This document shows positions 27,691 through 38,925 of a stretch of DNA of 64,000 bases, piece after piece. Position 1 is the stretch's first letter, and every line of letters begins with the position of its first letter. The translations under genes and the position numbers were made by a program. Below the pieces are notes generated by a model. It made no database searches. It saw nothing but the letters and a program-made list of their open reading frames with translations, and was not told the origin of the DNA. The DNA lies in the NCBI GenBank assembly GCA_025093555.1, contig JAIWNF010000104.1, forward strand, positions 21,060 to 85,059, written 5' to 3'. Source of the DNA: Circinella umbellata. Lineage: Eukaryota > Mucoromycota > Mucoromycetes > Mucorales > Lichtheimiaceae.

Positions 27691-27984
27691 TATCATATCT
27701 TTTATAATATTATAGATTAAAAAAGCTAAATACTTATCAGCGGAAGTAATTCTTCATGTCTTACTTTTCTGAAAAATAAGGTGCTCCATGTTTTTTATAA
27801 GTAAAGAAATGGCAAACTATAACATCAATCTGTTTTTTCACCTTGATTTCTACTATTACTATGAAGCATCTTTTCCTCTTCACTATAATAATAATTATAC
27901 ATATTTAACATGCTTTATTAGTTTAATAAATGGTATATTGATTATTATTATTATTTTGCATCAGCTATGTAATCAAATGAATCT

Positions 27985-28965
27985 TGTTTCACTTGCTGCA
28001 TGAAAATTGATAGAACTTGTTAGTGGCGGTAACAAATGGTTCAGATATCAACAGATCATCAACACTCCAACAATGGATTATCAAATGACGTGTGTCCCTT
28101 CCCCCTTTTTTTTTCTTTCACTTTTTCTTTCTCACATTTTTTTTTTTGCTCATTCACACATCTCACTTTTAATGAAAAGAATTCAAGCAGCATGGCATAA
28201 TATAAGAACCGTTGCATTTTATTCTTCTATGACTGAATCTTGACATTATTCTTTTAGTTTGATTAAAAGTACTATTATTATTATTTCTTGTATACATTTG
28301 TTTTTTCGTATCAAGCTAGCTTCTCTTTTTTGTTTCTTTTACATTTTACACCCACTCATACAATCAGTCATATTCAAATACACGCTTATCTGTGCGCAGG
28401 TAAACAATTATGATTTTTTGATAACTTTAATCTTTGTATAAAAGCTTTCTTTTATAAACTAATTATAATAGCTAATGTATTGTATTGTATTTTTTAACTT
28501 TTAGTTCATTAGAGACGGGCCAGTAGAGCTTACTCTTCTTGGTATAGTTCCGTGAAAGTATGTAACATAACAATGTGCTTATATCCGATCCACTTTAAAG
28601 GGATATCTTTGCTACTCTCAGTAGCTTTTTCATAAAAGTAAGTCTTCCCATACTCCTAAACGTGTCGACTAATAAACTATTTACTAATTAATACTTTATG
28701 CATTTATCAGTGATCAAAAATCAATTTTGTTTTTTCCGCTCTCATGAGACGCATTTTGTACTTCTTTTGAAGTCCACGAAATCGACAAATTTCATATATT
28801 TCAAAATCGATTTTCTTTTTGAAGAGTGTATAAAAGAAGTAGCTTTATACACAGATTCGAGAACAGATATAAAGCGTACTTGGATTAAAACATGCAAAGG
28901 GGCTTGCCAAAGTAAGCAATTCGAGCACCAGGTTATTGTGAGTATACGTGGTATAGAAACTTGTT
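27985..28965 (+). repeat. Dispersed repeat S, copy 1 (about 1 kb, matches 37998-38925)
   Basis: It begins at TTTCACTTGCTGCATGAAAA, is collinear with 37998-38925 and is about 80-85 percent identical by eye. Shared blocks include AAATGGTTCAGATATCAACA, AGCTTACTCTT and CTTTGCTACTCTCAGTAGCT. The last part overlaps the decayed unknown-family gene, so S may be its upstream flank carried with it. Confidence 0.8.
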
Positions 28966-31680
28966 TTATTATAGTTTTGTTTTCTTACTAAATAATTGGT
29001 TTCTAGGACGACGTCAACTGGGAAGAGCTGAAAAAAAGCGATTGAAGATGCTAAAAATAAAGCATCATCAAATAAGAAAACGCCGAGAAGCACAACATCT
29101 CAAGCTTCAAAAACTGGCTCGTGAGAACGAACAGAAGAAGTCAAGGAAACGTTTTAAGAAAGAGTTCGAAAAAATGAAGGACGAGAGAAAGTGGTTGGTG
29201 AGAATAGAAGGAGAAGAAAAAATTTATTTTGAAGATTTGATGTATGAGTACGAAATGAATAGTAGTTACGTACGAGCAGTAAGTTGAATGATTCTGATAG
29301 CCAATGCTTTTACAATGTGCTATATGACTGTGCTCTAAAATAATGGTTTATAAATATAAATAATATAGCTGCGTCCACTCATTTATTTTCGATCCAACTG
29401 ACGATTGCTGGGACAATCTACTTACCGTCACCGCTCGCTATAGCGACATTTCGATGTAGTGATCGTGTTTCTGGGTCCAAGACAGAGTAAGCGGGGAAAT
29501 GTCGTTCATTTTCTATAATGATATCCGATAATGCTTCAGTTATATCGAGTGGACAAATGGCAATATGTACTTATATTTAAAAAAAAAAAAAAAAAAAAGA
29601 AAATAATTTGTTACTAGACATTTTTCAATCTTCTAACTGTAGTTCGTAAACTTTTTTTTTTGTTAAGAAATTGATAGTCTAAACGTCAAGCGTCTTTTCT
29701 GAAAAGAAAAAAAGCAAACAGTATCCTTACTTCTGCTTCCTTCTTATAAAAATCAGATTTGCTTTTTTGTCGACTATGTAAGTCCAACTTGTCCTTTGTC
29801 AATTTCCATGACTTTATAAACAATAGAGAGTTTTTGATGCTTAGTACGATAGTCACATTTTTTTTATTATAGGGCATCAACATGAATTATATTTGCAATC
29901 CAATAGAAGTACTAAATCAAGGCTTATTTATCATAATAAAGAAAGTTGTACGTACAAAGAAAAAAATAATTGGTGTATTTTTATAGCTTATTTACGGTAT
30001 AAACTATATGATGTTTTAGAGCTTTTCTTCTTTTTGCACGCCATATTAGATACACATGAGGTCGAGTACATGTGGATAGAGTTTTATCCGATCAGTACAA
30101 CTCGGATCAAGAATTCGTTATAACGATTATTCGATATAGCGATGGCCTTTTGGTTTTACGCGTGGTATCGTTATAGCGAGCAATGACGGTACAGAAAAAG
30201 ACATTGAAGACATACTAAAAGAAAGAAGTGTCGATATGCCTTTTTTGGACCCAAGTATCGATACCATTTTTAACACATGCGAGAAAGCGGTGCTGCCATT
30301 GGAAGAAAAAGAGGAGAAGGAAGAATATGTAGAAGAGAAAGATTATATAGATTGTATTTGGAAAGCAGTCACTAGCTTTGGATTTTTTGATCCTAACGTA
30401 CAACCAGATGAAGATTGGGTTTAAAGAACATTATTGGACTATTTAAACAAGTATCGCCGGAACATTCTGGCAATACTTGTAGCCAATGGATCGGAACAAG
30501 ATTTCGTAGTTCGTTGCTGGAGCAATCTTGATCGATGCTTTGAGGGCTTGGGTGTTGTTGCTCGGTACGTTCTAATCTTTTTTTATTATTATTTGATTTC
30601 TTCCACTTGACTAGGCAAGCAATTATTCCGCTACAAACCATCCGATTGACAAGATAATATCTATTTGGTGACTATTAGCATGGTATTTTATATGCTTCTT
30701 TAAATATAATTGAAGAAGATGTAATTTATTTTTGAAATGTACTTGAAAAGGTTCATGTGCTTTGAAAGTATAACAAACCATTATAATAATCTGTTGTCTA
30801 GTAGTAAGTGAGGAGAAATCTTCAGGATCATATATGCTCCAGTCTTTTCACATTATACTAATAATATTAATTAATAGTGATCGCACCTGCAATTCAACAT
30901 TAGTGCGTGTAAATAGCGAAAGAAGAATAACTGGCTTAGAGCCAATTGAAGAACAACAATCATCAGTACGACCAGATTTTTTGGTCATGAAGGAAGGTTT
31001 TGATTTTGCAGTAGGAGAATGTGGGAAGGAAGATTTAGGAAGGATAAGTAAGAAGGAGATTATAGAACGGCAACTTCATGTGCCAAAAATCATGAAGAAT
31101 ATTTTGCATCAAATATTGATTAAATTCAATCACGATGCATATATTCTTCGCGGCACCCTCAAAGTAGGTGCTGTAAATCAAAACAGTAAGTCATTGGTGT
31201 GAAGATGTATTTTTTTCTATCAGAAATATTGCTGTTATCATTGCATTATTCCAATGTTGTTAATTTTTTTTTAGAAAAAAAAAAACTAGCTACAAGAATC
31301 CGGGGTGCTGTACTTGACTGCCCCGGAGTATAACATCCCAGAAAATGCCGACATGATTTCCACCCAGCTGTTCCCTATAATGAAGAGAACATTACAAATC
31401 AAGGTACGTTGCATTTTTGTATATAAGTTAGTTATATAGACATTTTATTGATCTATTAGTGACATGTATATATATGTATCTATTACAGACTATTGTCAAA
31501 GCTTCCATGAAAGCAGTCAAAAAACAGCAACGTGAACAAGCGAAAAAAGAAATGAATTCGACAATGTCAACACTTGAGACTCAAACCACCAATACAATTT
31601 TACGAATACCCGAAACCTTTACTATACCAAACGCCAAAAAATTAAAAACCAATAGTAGTGATGATGTACTAAAAAATTGA
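28825..31680 (+). pseudogene. Decayed member of a multicopy Mucoromycota gene family, possibly PD-(D/E)XK-like
   Basis: The N-terminal part corresponds to the intact copy at 33482-34175: FFEECIKEADLC matches FEECIKEVALYT. The conserved intron follows, then DDVNWEELKK. Here the frame is broken by an A-run shift, a TGA where the sister copy has TGG, and another shift. A small element (29423-30195) sits in the middle. The C-terminal part resumes at about 30182. It has a TAA in frame after PDEDWV, then NGSEQDFVVRCWSNLDRCF, an intron, and RPDFLVMKEGFDFAVGECGK followed by LHVPKIMKNIL. Two more introns lead to YLTAPEYNIP and a lysine-rich tail. The RxDF...GExGK pattern is what I recall from an abundant unknown family in Mucorales; it resembles a PD-(D/E)XK nuclease core, which is unproven. 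Not functional as read. Confidence 0.7.
29423..30195. mobile_element. Small non-autonomous TIR element inserted in the decayed gene
   Basis: The left end TACCGTCACCGCTCGCTATA and the inverted right end TACCGTCATTGCTCGCTATA differ at 2 of 20 positions. Subterminal GCTATAACGA-like motifs repeat inside both ends. TA at each outer edge fits a TA target duplication. Terminal repeats of this kind with TCGCTATAACGA motifs are typical of pogo/Tigger-like Tc1-mariner elements. It is about 773 bp and carries no transposase. A relative of its left end lies inverted at 38962-39056. Confidence 0.7.
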
Positions 31681-31700
31681 ATTTTATATGTATAACATAC

Positions 31701-31703
<3 letters not shown>

Positions 31704-31776
<73 letters not shown>
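31704..31776. repeat. (CT)n microsatellite with CTAT tail
   Basis: About 60 bp of CT followed by CTAT units, directly after the stop of the decayed unknown-family gene. Confidence 0.95.
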
Positions 31777-31831
31777 AATTCTTGTAAATATATTCGAAAC
31801 GTAAATACTATATTAGCAACACTTATTATTT

Positions 31832-33163
31832 GGGAATGACTACAGGCGCGCCAATTTTGAACAGGCATCTTAGTAACATGGCGCGCCCTTCGTCTACCCT
31901 TCATCTACCCTTTTTCTTCACTTATTCAAAATATTCACAATCTTAACAATACTTATTAACAATATATTTAACGTACTGTGCCAATCGAACATAGAGTTTC
32001 TTTCTATTTATACGCCATAAGATATACTCAAAAATCACTGAAGCAAAAAGTTATAAAAGAATGCAATACGTATACTTCTGTAACTATACAAAGAAGCCAA
32101 TAGCAAAGGAGCGAAGCAGTATGACATTACTATAATACGTACTATATAATGCTTGTGCTATAAATAAACGAAATTACAAGAAAAGGACATATGAATTATA
32201 ATATAGAATGGGTGAGCTATAGGAGCAGCTCACAAAAAGATCACGTATCAACATTTATTACGTAGGATAAGGGAATAATCTGTATAATATAAATTACCAA
32301 GTAAGAGAGTACGTACCATATAAATAGGGAAGATGAAAGAAATTGGGTCATACGTAGTATAACGAAAAAAAAAGATGACATAAATATAATAATACAAAAC
32401 GATAAAGAAAATTAAATCAATCATATTAAATTATGAATAACAATAGTTTCTAGAAATCTCTCTTAAAGGCATAATTTTCGTCTTGTGGCTGATCGTAAAC
32501 TCTCGAGTCAAGATTTTGATTCTTAAACAAGCATCCTCAAATGAAATATTGGTGTAGTCTTTTTGAATGAGTCAAGAACAAGAACACTTTGTATGAAAGA
32601 TAGTGGCATAGTTTTCAAATGTTATTGTTTTTTATAATGAACCTATGTTAAAGAATCCTGCTGGTCCATGGATCCCATAATAGCAAGCTTATATTAATAT
32701 GTACAACACCTATTATTAATTTTTGTACAATATTTCCATTGCATAAATATTTCAATATGTGATTACTAAAACCTTTGAAAGTAAAAATAAAAATTGAATA
32801 TGATTTTTTACTTTATATGAATTAATTCTTAATTTGATTTGACCCATTGGATATAATAGATTAAAAAGAAGTTAATATGTATATCTTTAATAGTTTTCCA
32901 AATGGCTTGATATTTTTATTATCAAAAAGTATTCAACTGAAGAACGATGATGATTCAACCGGACTATCATATTTTTATTAATAATTCTTTTATTTAAAGT
33001 AGAGAAAATTCAGTTTAAATAAGATATGCTTCATATAGCAAACTTGAACAAGAGCAAGCAAAGTAAAACAGACGAAGGGCGCGCCATGTTACTAAAGTGC
33101 CAGCTCAGAATTGGCGCGCCCCTCGTCTGACTATCAAGTTTTGGCGCGCCCGTAGTCATTCCC
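31832..33163. mobile_element. 1.33-kb non-autonomous DNA transposon with GGCGCGCC-studded TIRs and 8-bp TSD
   Basis: Both ends start GGGAATGACTAC and are flanked by the perfect direct repeat TATTATTT (31824-31831 and 33164-33171). The TIRs share GGGAATGACTACRGGCGCGCC, then AATTYTGARC and TTAGTAACATGGCGCGCCC. The right TIR carries one extra 30-bp unit. GGCGCGCC occurs at 31845, 31880, 33078, 33113 and 33143, striking in such AT-rich DNA. The interior (about 31910-33070) has no open frame of note. An 8-bp duplication fits hAT, P, Merlin or some Mutator-like elements; the GGG start argues against typical hAT ends. Superfamily is left open. Confidence 0.88.
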
Positions 33164-33481
33164 TATTATTTTGGCAAAATGTTTTTTCTACATTATGAAT
33201 ATGCGTACTTATATTATCAATATCAAAACTTATGAATTGTTATTATAGTTTTACGTAGCATTTCATCATTTTTTTTCGGTACAGCTTCACTTGAATTACT
33301 AATACTAGCATTAATCAATTTAGCTTTAAACGAAAACTAAAAGTTACTGTATCAGATCCTCATATCTTAAGATGTATTTGTGTATTTGAATCGAATTTAG
33401 CACAGAACTTATTGTATTATTTTTAGTGAACAACACGAAACTGAAGATTGTGAGTGAACTTTATATCATTAGTCATTTTTA

Positions 33482-34175
33482 CTATAGATCTATTATTATT
33501 AAATTTACCAAATACAATACAGTATTATACAGGCTATCAGAATCGTTCAATTTACTGCTCGTAACTACAGTAAATCCATAATCATACATCAAACCTTGAA
33601 GATATTTTTTTTCTTCTCCTTCTATTCTCACCAACCACTTGTTCTCGTACTTCATTTCTTCATAATCTTTCTTAAAACGTTCTTTGGCTTCTTCTGTTAG
33701 TTCCCACGAGTCAGTTTTTGAAGTCTGGGATGTTATGTTTCTTGGTCTTTTCTTGTTAGATAATATTTTCTTTTTAGCACCTTCAAACGTTTTTTTCAAC
33801 TCTTTCCAGTTGACGTCATCCTAGAAACCAATTATTTAGTCAGAAGAAACTATAATAAACAAGCTTCTATACTACGTATACTCACAATAACTTGGTTTTC
33901 GAACTGCGTACTTTGGCAAACCCCCTTACATCTTTTAATCCAAGTACGCTTTATATCTGTTCTTAAATCCGTGCACAAATCTGCCTCTTTTATACATTCT
34001 TCAAAAAAATCTTTCATTGAAAATGCTATGCCTAGGTCTTCGCATTGTCGGATATATTTTTTTAACACTAAAAGCACAGAATATGAATTAGCAAATAGTT
34101 TATTAGTCGACATTTCTATAACTTACGTTCATTTGCCTGAATGTCATTGTTACTACTCTCAGAAGAAGTTGTCAT
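33482..34175 (-). CDS. Unknown multicopy-family protein, 5' part (nearly intact copy)
   Basis: Three exons (34127-34175, 33886-34067, 33482-33820) with GT-AG introns and agreeing phases give 189 aa. It starts MTTSSESSNNDIQANE, continues LKKYIRQCEDLGIAF, FFEECIKEADLCTDLRTDIK and WIKRCKGVCQSTQFENQVI, then the lysine-rich DDVNWKELKKTFEGAKKK. It ends after KWLVRIEGEEKKYLQGLMYD. It is predicted mainly helical, with no membrane segment. It is the sister of the N-terminal part of the decayed gene at 28825-31680 but lacks the C-terminal RPDF...GECGK half, so it is probably a truncated family member. Its 5' end lies about 90 bp from a Harbinger element and its 3' end about 310 bp from the GGCGCGCC element. 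Function unknown. Confidence 0.6.
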
Positions 34176-34289
34176 GAGAGCCGTTGTTGCTAGGGATCAA
34201 GTATTTTTGGGAACAATATAATGCAAAAGAGAGGTAATTGCTACGCGACGAGCCAAGTGTTGTTAGATCAGCCGCAGCGGTGCTGTTAC

Positions 34290-34410
34290 ACCCGCTGTTG
34301 TGTTAAATTTAACAGCTTGATAACAGCACCGCTGCGTGGGGGTAGCTGTTATGTGAGCTGTTAAATTTAACTTTTTTCTTGAAAGCTGTGAAATTTCACA
34401 GCTGTTTGAA
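34290..34410. repeat. Nested inverted repeats inside the Harbinger left end
   Basis: An inverted copy of the TIR core (TAACAGCACCGCTGCG) lies near 34321-34337. GTTAAATTTAAC appears twice (near 34303 and 34361) and is itself a palindrome. AGCTGTGAAATTTCACAGCT near 34384-34403 is a third palindrome. They may be subterminal transposase binding sites or traces of a second, shorter element end. Confidence 0.7.
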
Positions 34411-34480
34411 TTCAAAATAAAAAATTACTACAGAATTGTAAAAACTTTCCCTCTACACCCTCATCAGAGAAAAAAGACAC

Positions 34481-35015
34481 ATGCCTACTACTCCAACTAC
34501 TACTTCTACCATTGTTTTTGGTACCAACATCCAACGCAAGAAGAAAGGTAAAGACTTTACCAAAGCTGAAGACATCGGGCTTGTTGAAGCATATTTTGGC
34601 GTCACCACCCGGCCAGAAGTAGGAGACGACATGACTGATGAAACCATATGGTCTTTTATCAAATCCGCATTCATTACGAAAACTCGAGATTCGCAATCCC
34701 CGGATACCACTTCATCGAAGTGTCAATATTTCTCTGCGAATTACGCGAAAGTGATGGCCCAGCCACATAGTGGTGAAAACGACAATGATATAATGAGCTA
34801 ATTTTGCATCTATATAAAAACTTCAGCAACTAAAGTTAGCAGGCAATTAACAATGACATATAGTATGAACGGCCTGCGAAAAGTATGTCGACTCCCGTCC
34901 CGCCAATAGTGGCAAAAACTTCGGATTGAAGCATATATGGTACTTACGGAAAGAAGAGCCCAAATGGAAGCCTCAAGCTCCTAAGTCAAACAACGGAGCA
35001 GAGATGGTGCATTAA
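34481..35015 (+). pseudogene. Harbinger Myb/SANT-like DNA-binding protein, broken
   Basis: The frame opens with MPTTPTTTSTIVFGTNIQRK and has KDFTKAEDIGLVEAYFGVTT, which fits the tryptophan/aromatic helix pattern of the Myb-like partner of Harbinger transposase. It stops at about 34801. The family's C-terminal signature reappears at 34880-35015 as GKNFGLKHIWYLRKEEPKWK followed by PQAPKSNNG, in a different frame, so a shift or deletion separates the halves. The end overlaps the transposase 3' end on the other strand. Confidence 0.7.
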
Positions 35016-35815
35016 CATTAATGACCTCGTCAAACAAAGGGGATTTATGTAAGACGTTGATGTCATTACATGAGCCAGGAACACCAAAAAACGAATGCCA
35101 TATCCATAAGTCATGTGAAGCGACAGCTTCAAGGATGACAGTGGATGTACCTTCTTTACCATAAGTACATACTGGCCCAACCAGTCGGACAGTTATTCCA
35201 CCTTCAATGCATGCAATCCAAGGATCCAAGGATGCCTGGAAACCCGCGTGCTTCACCAAGGGCCAACAGACGTTCGAGGTCTTGCTCATTAGGGGCTCGA
35301 AGATATTCTTCCCCAAAGCACTCGATAACCCCTTTGCAGAATTCATTCAAATAGTTTCGCGCTGTTGTCTCACTGATCTTTAAATACTCGTCGACAGCAT
35401 CAGCAGAACCACCATACGCAATCATACGCATAGCTGCAGTACCTTTGACATACAGATGTATCCCAGGCTTTCCCGCAGCATCAGTTCTTTCTTGAAAGTA
35501 CTCATACTTTGTTTCAAGTTCTTGCATGATACACAAAAACAATTCACGTCCCATACGAAAACGACGACGAAAATATGAGGCATCGTATCTGGGAACAGGT
35601 ACAAAATAATCTTCCATGATTATTTTTTTAAAAAGGGCACGATTACGTTTAATAACTTTCTTTTTCGGTTTTTCGATAGTAGAATTCGTGATGAGATTTT
35701 TTTTTCGGGAATGTTGTAAGACACGAGCAGCAATTTGTCGTGCATTAATACTATTTCTCTCCATTTGCTCATCGAGATCACGTTTTTGTTTACGGTTTTT
35801 GAAGAATTTAGACAT
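34981..35815 (-). pseudogene. Harbinger transposase (DDE_Tnp_4), broken
   Basis: It starts MSKFFKNRKQKRDLDEQMER. It contains FRRRFRMGRELFLCIMQELE, DAAGKPGIHLYVKGTAAMRM, AYGGSADAVDEYLKISETTA and FPGILGSLDCMH, the region with the first catalytic Asp. The next codon is TGA where the family has Trp (CMHWxWxNCP). A further single-base shift precedes GKEGTSTVILEAVASHDLWI, then FFGVPGSCNDINVLHKSPLF with the second catalytic Asp. The reading stops at 34981, well short of the third acidic residue. It is therefore non-functional, and the element would need a transposase supplied in trans. Confidence 0.88.
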
Positions 35816-35920
35816 CGTTGTTGTATTAATGAACAGAATCAATAATTTTATGAAGAGGAACAACTTATTAAAATTTTTGGTGTTGACAATTTTGTAACAG
35901 CACCGCTGTGGCTGGTCTTA

Positions 35921-37997
35921 AGGAAGAGAGCGAATGATGGCTGCGGACAGCAGGTACTAAAAGTCGTGATCGTGCCATCCCCCCATGACTGTATTTATTT
36001 TATTCCGCTGTGTTTGGTCGTGCCATTGCTCCTTCCTTACTACCCTGCTCTGTAAGTTGTACCTTTGCATAAATAATATTTTCTGACATACAATGAGGCC
36101 AAAAAACCGGTGCTTTTGTTTTGTTTTGAATAATTTTTTTTTTGGTTCACGAGTATAATGATAATGAATTACCTTATTCAACTTATTAAAAGCACATGAC
36201 AAATTAAAAATAAAAATATCGTACATTTATATTATATATAGAGTACGAAATTATAACAGGGTTTGAATAAAAACTATAAATAATGCGAAAATTGGCTATA
36301 TCCTTTTGCTAGAGGAAAAATTTAGAAATAATATAAATTTTAGTAGTAAAAAACCATAGAATAGGCACAATAACTATTGAAAAAAAGATGAAGACCAAAT
36401 ATGTATTTATATAAGCTAAACTATTTCCCAAAAATCATATTTGGAATTGTAATAATGTATAAGTCAAGTTAACATACGTGTCATGTACTTCCATTAACTA
36501 AAAGTAATACTTACATTGGTAGAGTTTGAGTAAAAGATATTCATTACGTATTACCTGATAAATAAGAATAATCTATCATCTATACACAGATATGATCTTA
36601 TTATTATGTAGCCTGTATATCATAATACCAGGTATCAATGGATAGTTAAAACGGCAGAACAGTAAGACATGATCAAGGACAGAGGAGTCAAATTATGAAG
36701 GGATGGTACGATTTTTGGTTGCTGTCGCTGCGGACTAGAAATGTATCTTTCGTTATCCGCGACACGTAACACAGGTTTGCTCCGCTGTTTTCTTGCATTA
36801 TTTTCTATCGACTGATTGTGTAACATTATATCACCCAAATACATCTGCTCTATTAAAAACCGATAATATAATGAAAAAATTAACATATAAAACAGCGTTT
36901 GCCTGCCTCGTTCCGCTTCGGGTCACTCAACGGAAAAAACGTCGAGGGGGTAAAACACCCTTGACCCCCAAAAAGGCGCTTCGCGCCTGGTAGCGACGAT
37001 GCCCATGAAGGCTGTATAATTGTTTTGGGAATTCAATCAAATAAAAAATAAACTGTATTAGTATAGTAATAAGGTGTCTCCAGGATGGAATAGAATTTTA
37101 CTAAACGAAAAGCATAAAAATTAAATAATATTAATGCTATGACTGTATAACTTACTACTGTGGTAATAATATGGTGAGAAGTGTACTCTAGTTTTGTAAT
37201 AATCACTATCTTTGATAGATAAAAGAAATTAAAAGGGAGTGGGCTATTATTCATTGAGCAGAAAGTATATTATTTACTGACACATTAACAGGTTGTTCAT
37301 GAAATTTCTGGAATTTAATAAAAAAGGAACAAAATATATAAAAGTTAATAAAAGTAGAGTTGATCTTATCGAATTTTTACAAAAGTACGTAAGGGTTATT
37401 GTTGAAAGAAACATTAACAGTTTAAGATGTACAAAGTCATTATGAAAATGAAGGAGAAGGTGGAAGAGAAGAAGTGGAGAATATTTCATGATAGCCGACA
37501 TTCTTTGTAATAAGGTGATGAGCTTGCCTATCTTAATTAGTCATTATAAACAAATTTCTGTAATCTGTAACGCGTGAAAATGCAATGTATAATTATATAA
37601 TTCCGTTTTGAAGTTTTAACACATTTAGAGTATATTAAACTACTAGTTTCTGAAGCTTTAATTGATGTATGGTCGGTTGTCAAATACTGTATTTTCTTCT
37701 AATTTGTCTGACGAATCCATTATAACAAGTGCGTAAAATGTAGCCAGAATTGGATTTTAAGTATGATTTCCGTAATATTTTTCAGCATCTGATTTTTGTA
37801 AAATCAATAATAATCTTTTGCCATACCAACGTACAAATCTGTTCCCAGATTATATATTGTTTAGTCGCCATGTTGAAAGTAAGGCTCAATTTGGAGCCCT
37901 GATATACCTGCGAAGGTAACATTTATTATTGGTAACAAGCGAGAAACTGATCTCATAATTTCAGTGACCGCCATTAAAAAAAATATATAAACCATGT
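35921..37997. other. Gene-free stretch between the Harbinger element and repeat S copy 2
   Basis: No gene is recognised. It contains the GC-rich hairpin island at 36895-36995. The other short frames (35957-36226, 36635-36886, 37033-37501, minus) lack domains. Confidence 0.5.
36895..36995. repeat. GC-rich island with stacked hairpins
   Basis: About 100 bp with much higher GC than its surroundings and several potential stems: GAGGGGGT paired with GACCCCC, GGCGC-TTC-GCGCC, and CGTTCCGCTTCGGG. It is not in a supported reading frame. It could be the end of a transposon, since a GC hairpin near an end recalls Helitron 3' termini, but no CTRR end was found beside it. It could also be a structured RNA fragment. 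Confidence 0.4.
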
Positions 37998-38925
37998 TTC
38001 ACTTGCTGCATGAAAATTGATAAAATTTGTTAGTGCACTGTGGGGTTGACAAATGGTTCAGATATCAACAGGTCATATATACCATGTAGCTTGAATATAA
38101 TAAGGGTACGTACGTAATCACTTTTCAATAGTAGACTATTAAATGACGCCAGTGCTCTCCCCCCCTTTTTTTTTCTTTTCATTCATTCATTCGCACATCC
38201 CACTTTTAATAAAAAAAATTCAAGCAGCATGACATAATATAAGAACCATTGGCTTTTGTTCTTCTATGACTGCATCTTGACATAATTCTTTTAGTTTGAT
38301 CAAAAGTGCTATTATTATTATTTCTTGTATATATTTATTTTTTTGGTGTCAAACTAGCATTTCTTTTTTGTTTCTTTTACATTTTACACCCTTTTATACT
38401 ATCAGTCATATTCAAATAAATGCTTTACTGTGTTCAGGTAAACAATTATAATTTTATTGTTTGTATAAGAACCTTTTTTTTTTATAAACTAATTATAATA
38501 GCTAATGTATTGTATTTTTTACCTTTTAGTTCATTAGAGACGCGCCAGTGGAGCTTACTCTTAGTGTAGTTTCATGAACGTTGTGTGTAACCTAACAATG
38601 TCCTTATACCCGATCCACTCTAAAAGGATAACTTTGCTACTCTCAGTAGCTTTTTCATAAACTCTGTAAGTGTTCCCATACTTGTAAAAGTGTAATGAAC
38701 TTTTTACTAATTCATATTTTATGCATTTATCAGTGATCAAGAATCAATTTTATTTCCGCTTCTCATGAGACGTATTTTGTACACGACATCGACAAATTTC
38801 ATAGTATATTTCAAAACCAAATTTTTTTAAAAGTGTATGAAAGAAGTAGCTTTATACACAGATTCAAGAATGAAGCGTACTTTAATAAAAAGATGTAAGA
38901 GGGTTTGCCAATCATATAACGATAT
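37998..38925 (+). repeat. Dispersed repeat S, copy 2
   Basis: Collinear with 27985-28965. It ends inside the unknown-family gene relic (38830-38910, matching ECIKEVALYTD at nucleotide level but full of stops). The match breaks where the TAACGATAT inverted repeat begins. Confidence 0.8.

Larger units (their letters stand above)
34266..35917. mobile_element. PIF/Harbinger DNA transposon, decayed
   Basis: Ends GATCAGCCGCAGCGGTGCTG and (inverted) GACCAGCCACAGCGGTGCTG differ at 2 of 20 positions and continue with TTACA on both sides. They are flanked by TTA at 34263-34265 and 35918-35920, the target preference of PIF/Harbinger. Inside are the two expected genes, a Myb/SANT-like protein (plus) and a DDE_Tnp_4 transposase (minus), arranged tail to tail and both damaged. 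The left end holds additional inverted repeats (34290-34410). Confidence 0.92.

Noticed and set aside
36895..36995. Helitron 3' end
   Set aside because: A GC hairpin is present but no CTRR end follows it and no helicase gene is seen.
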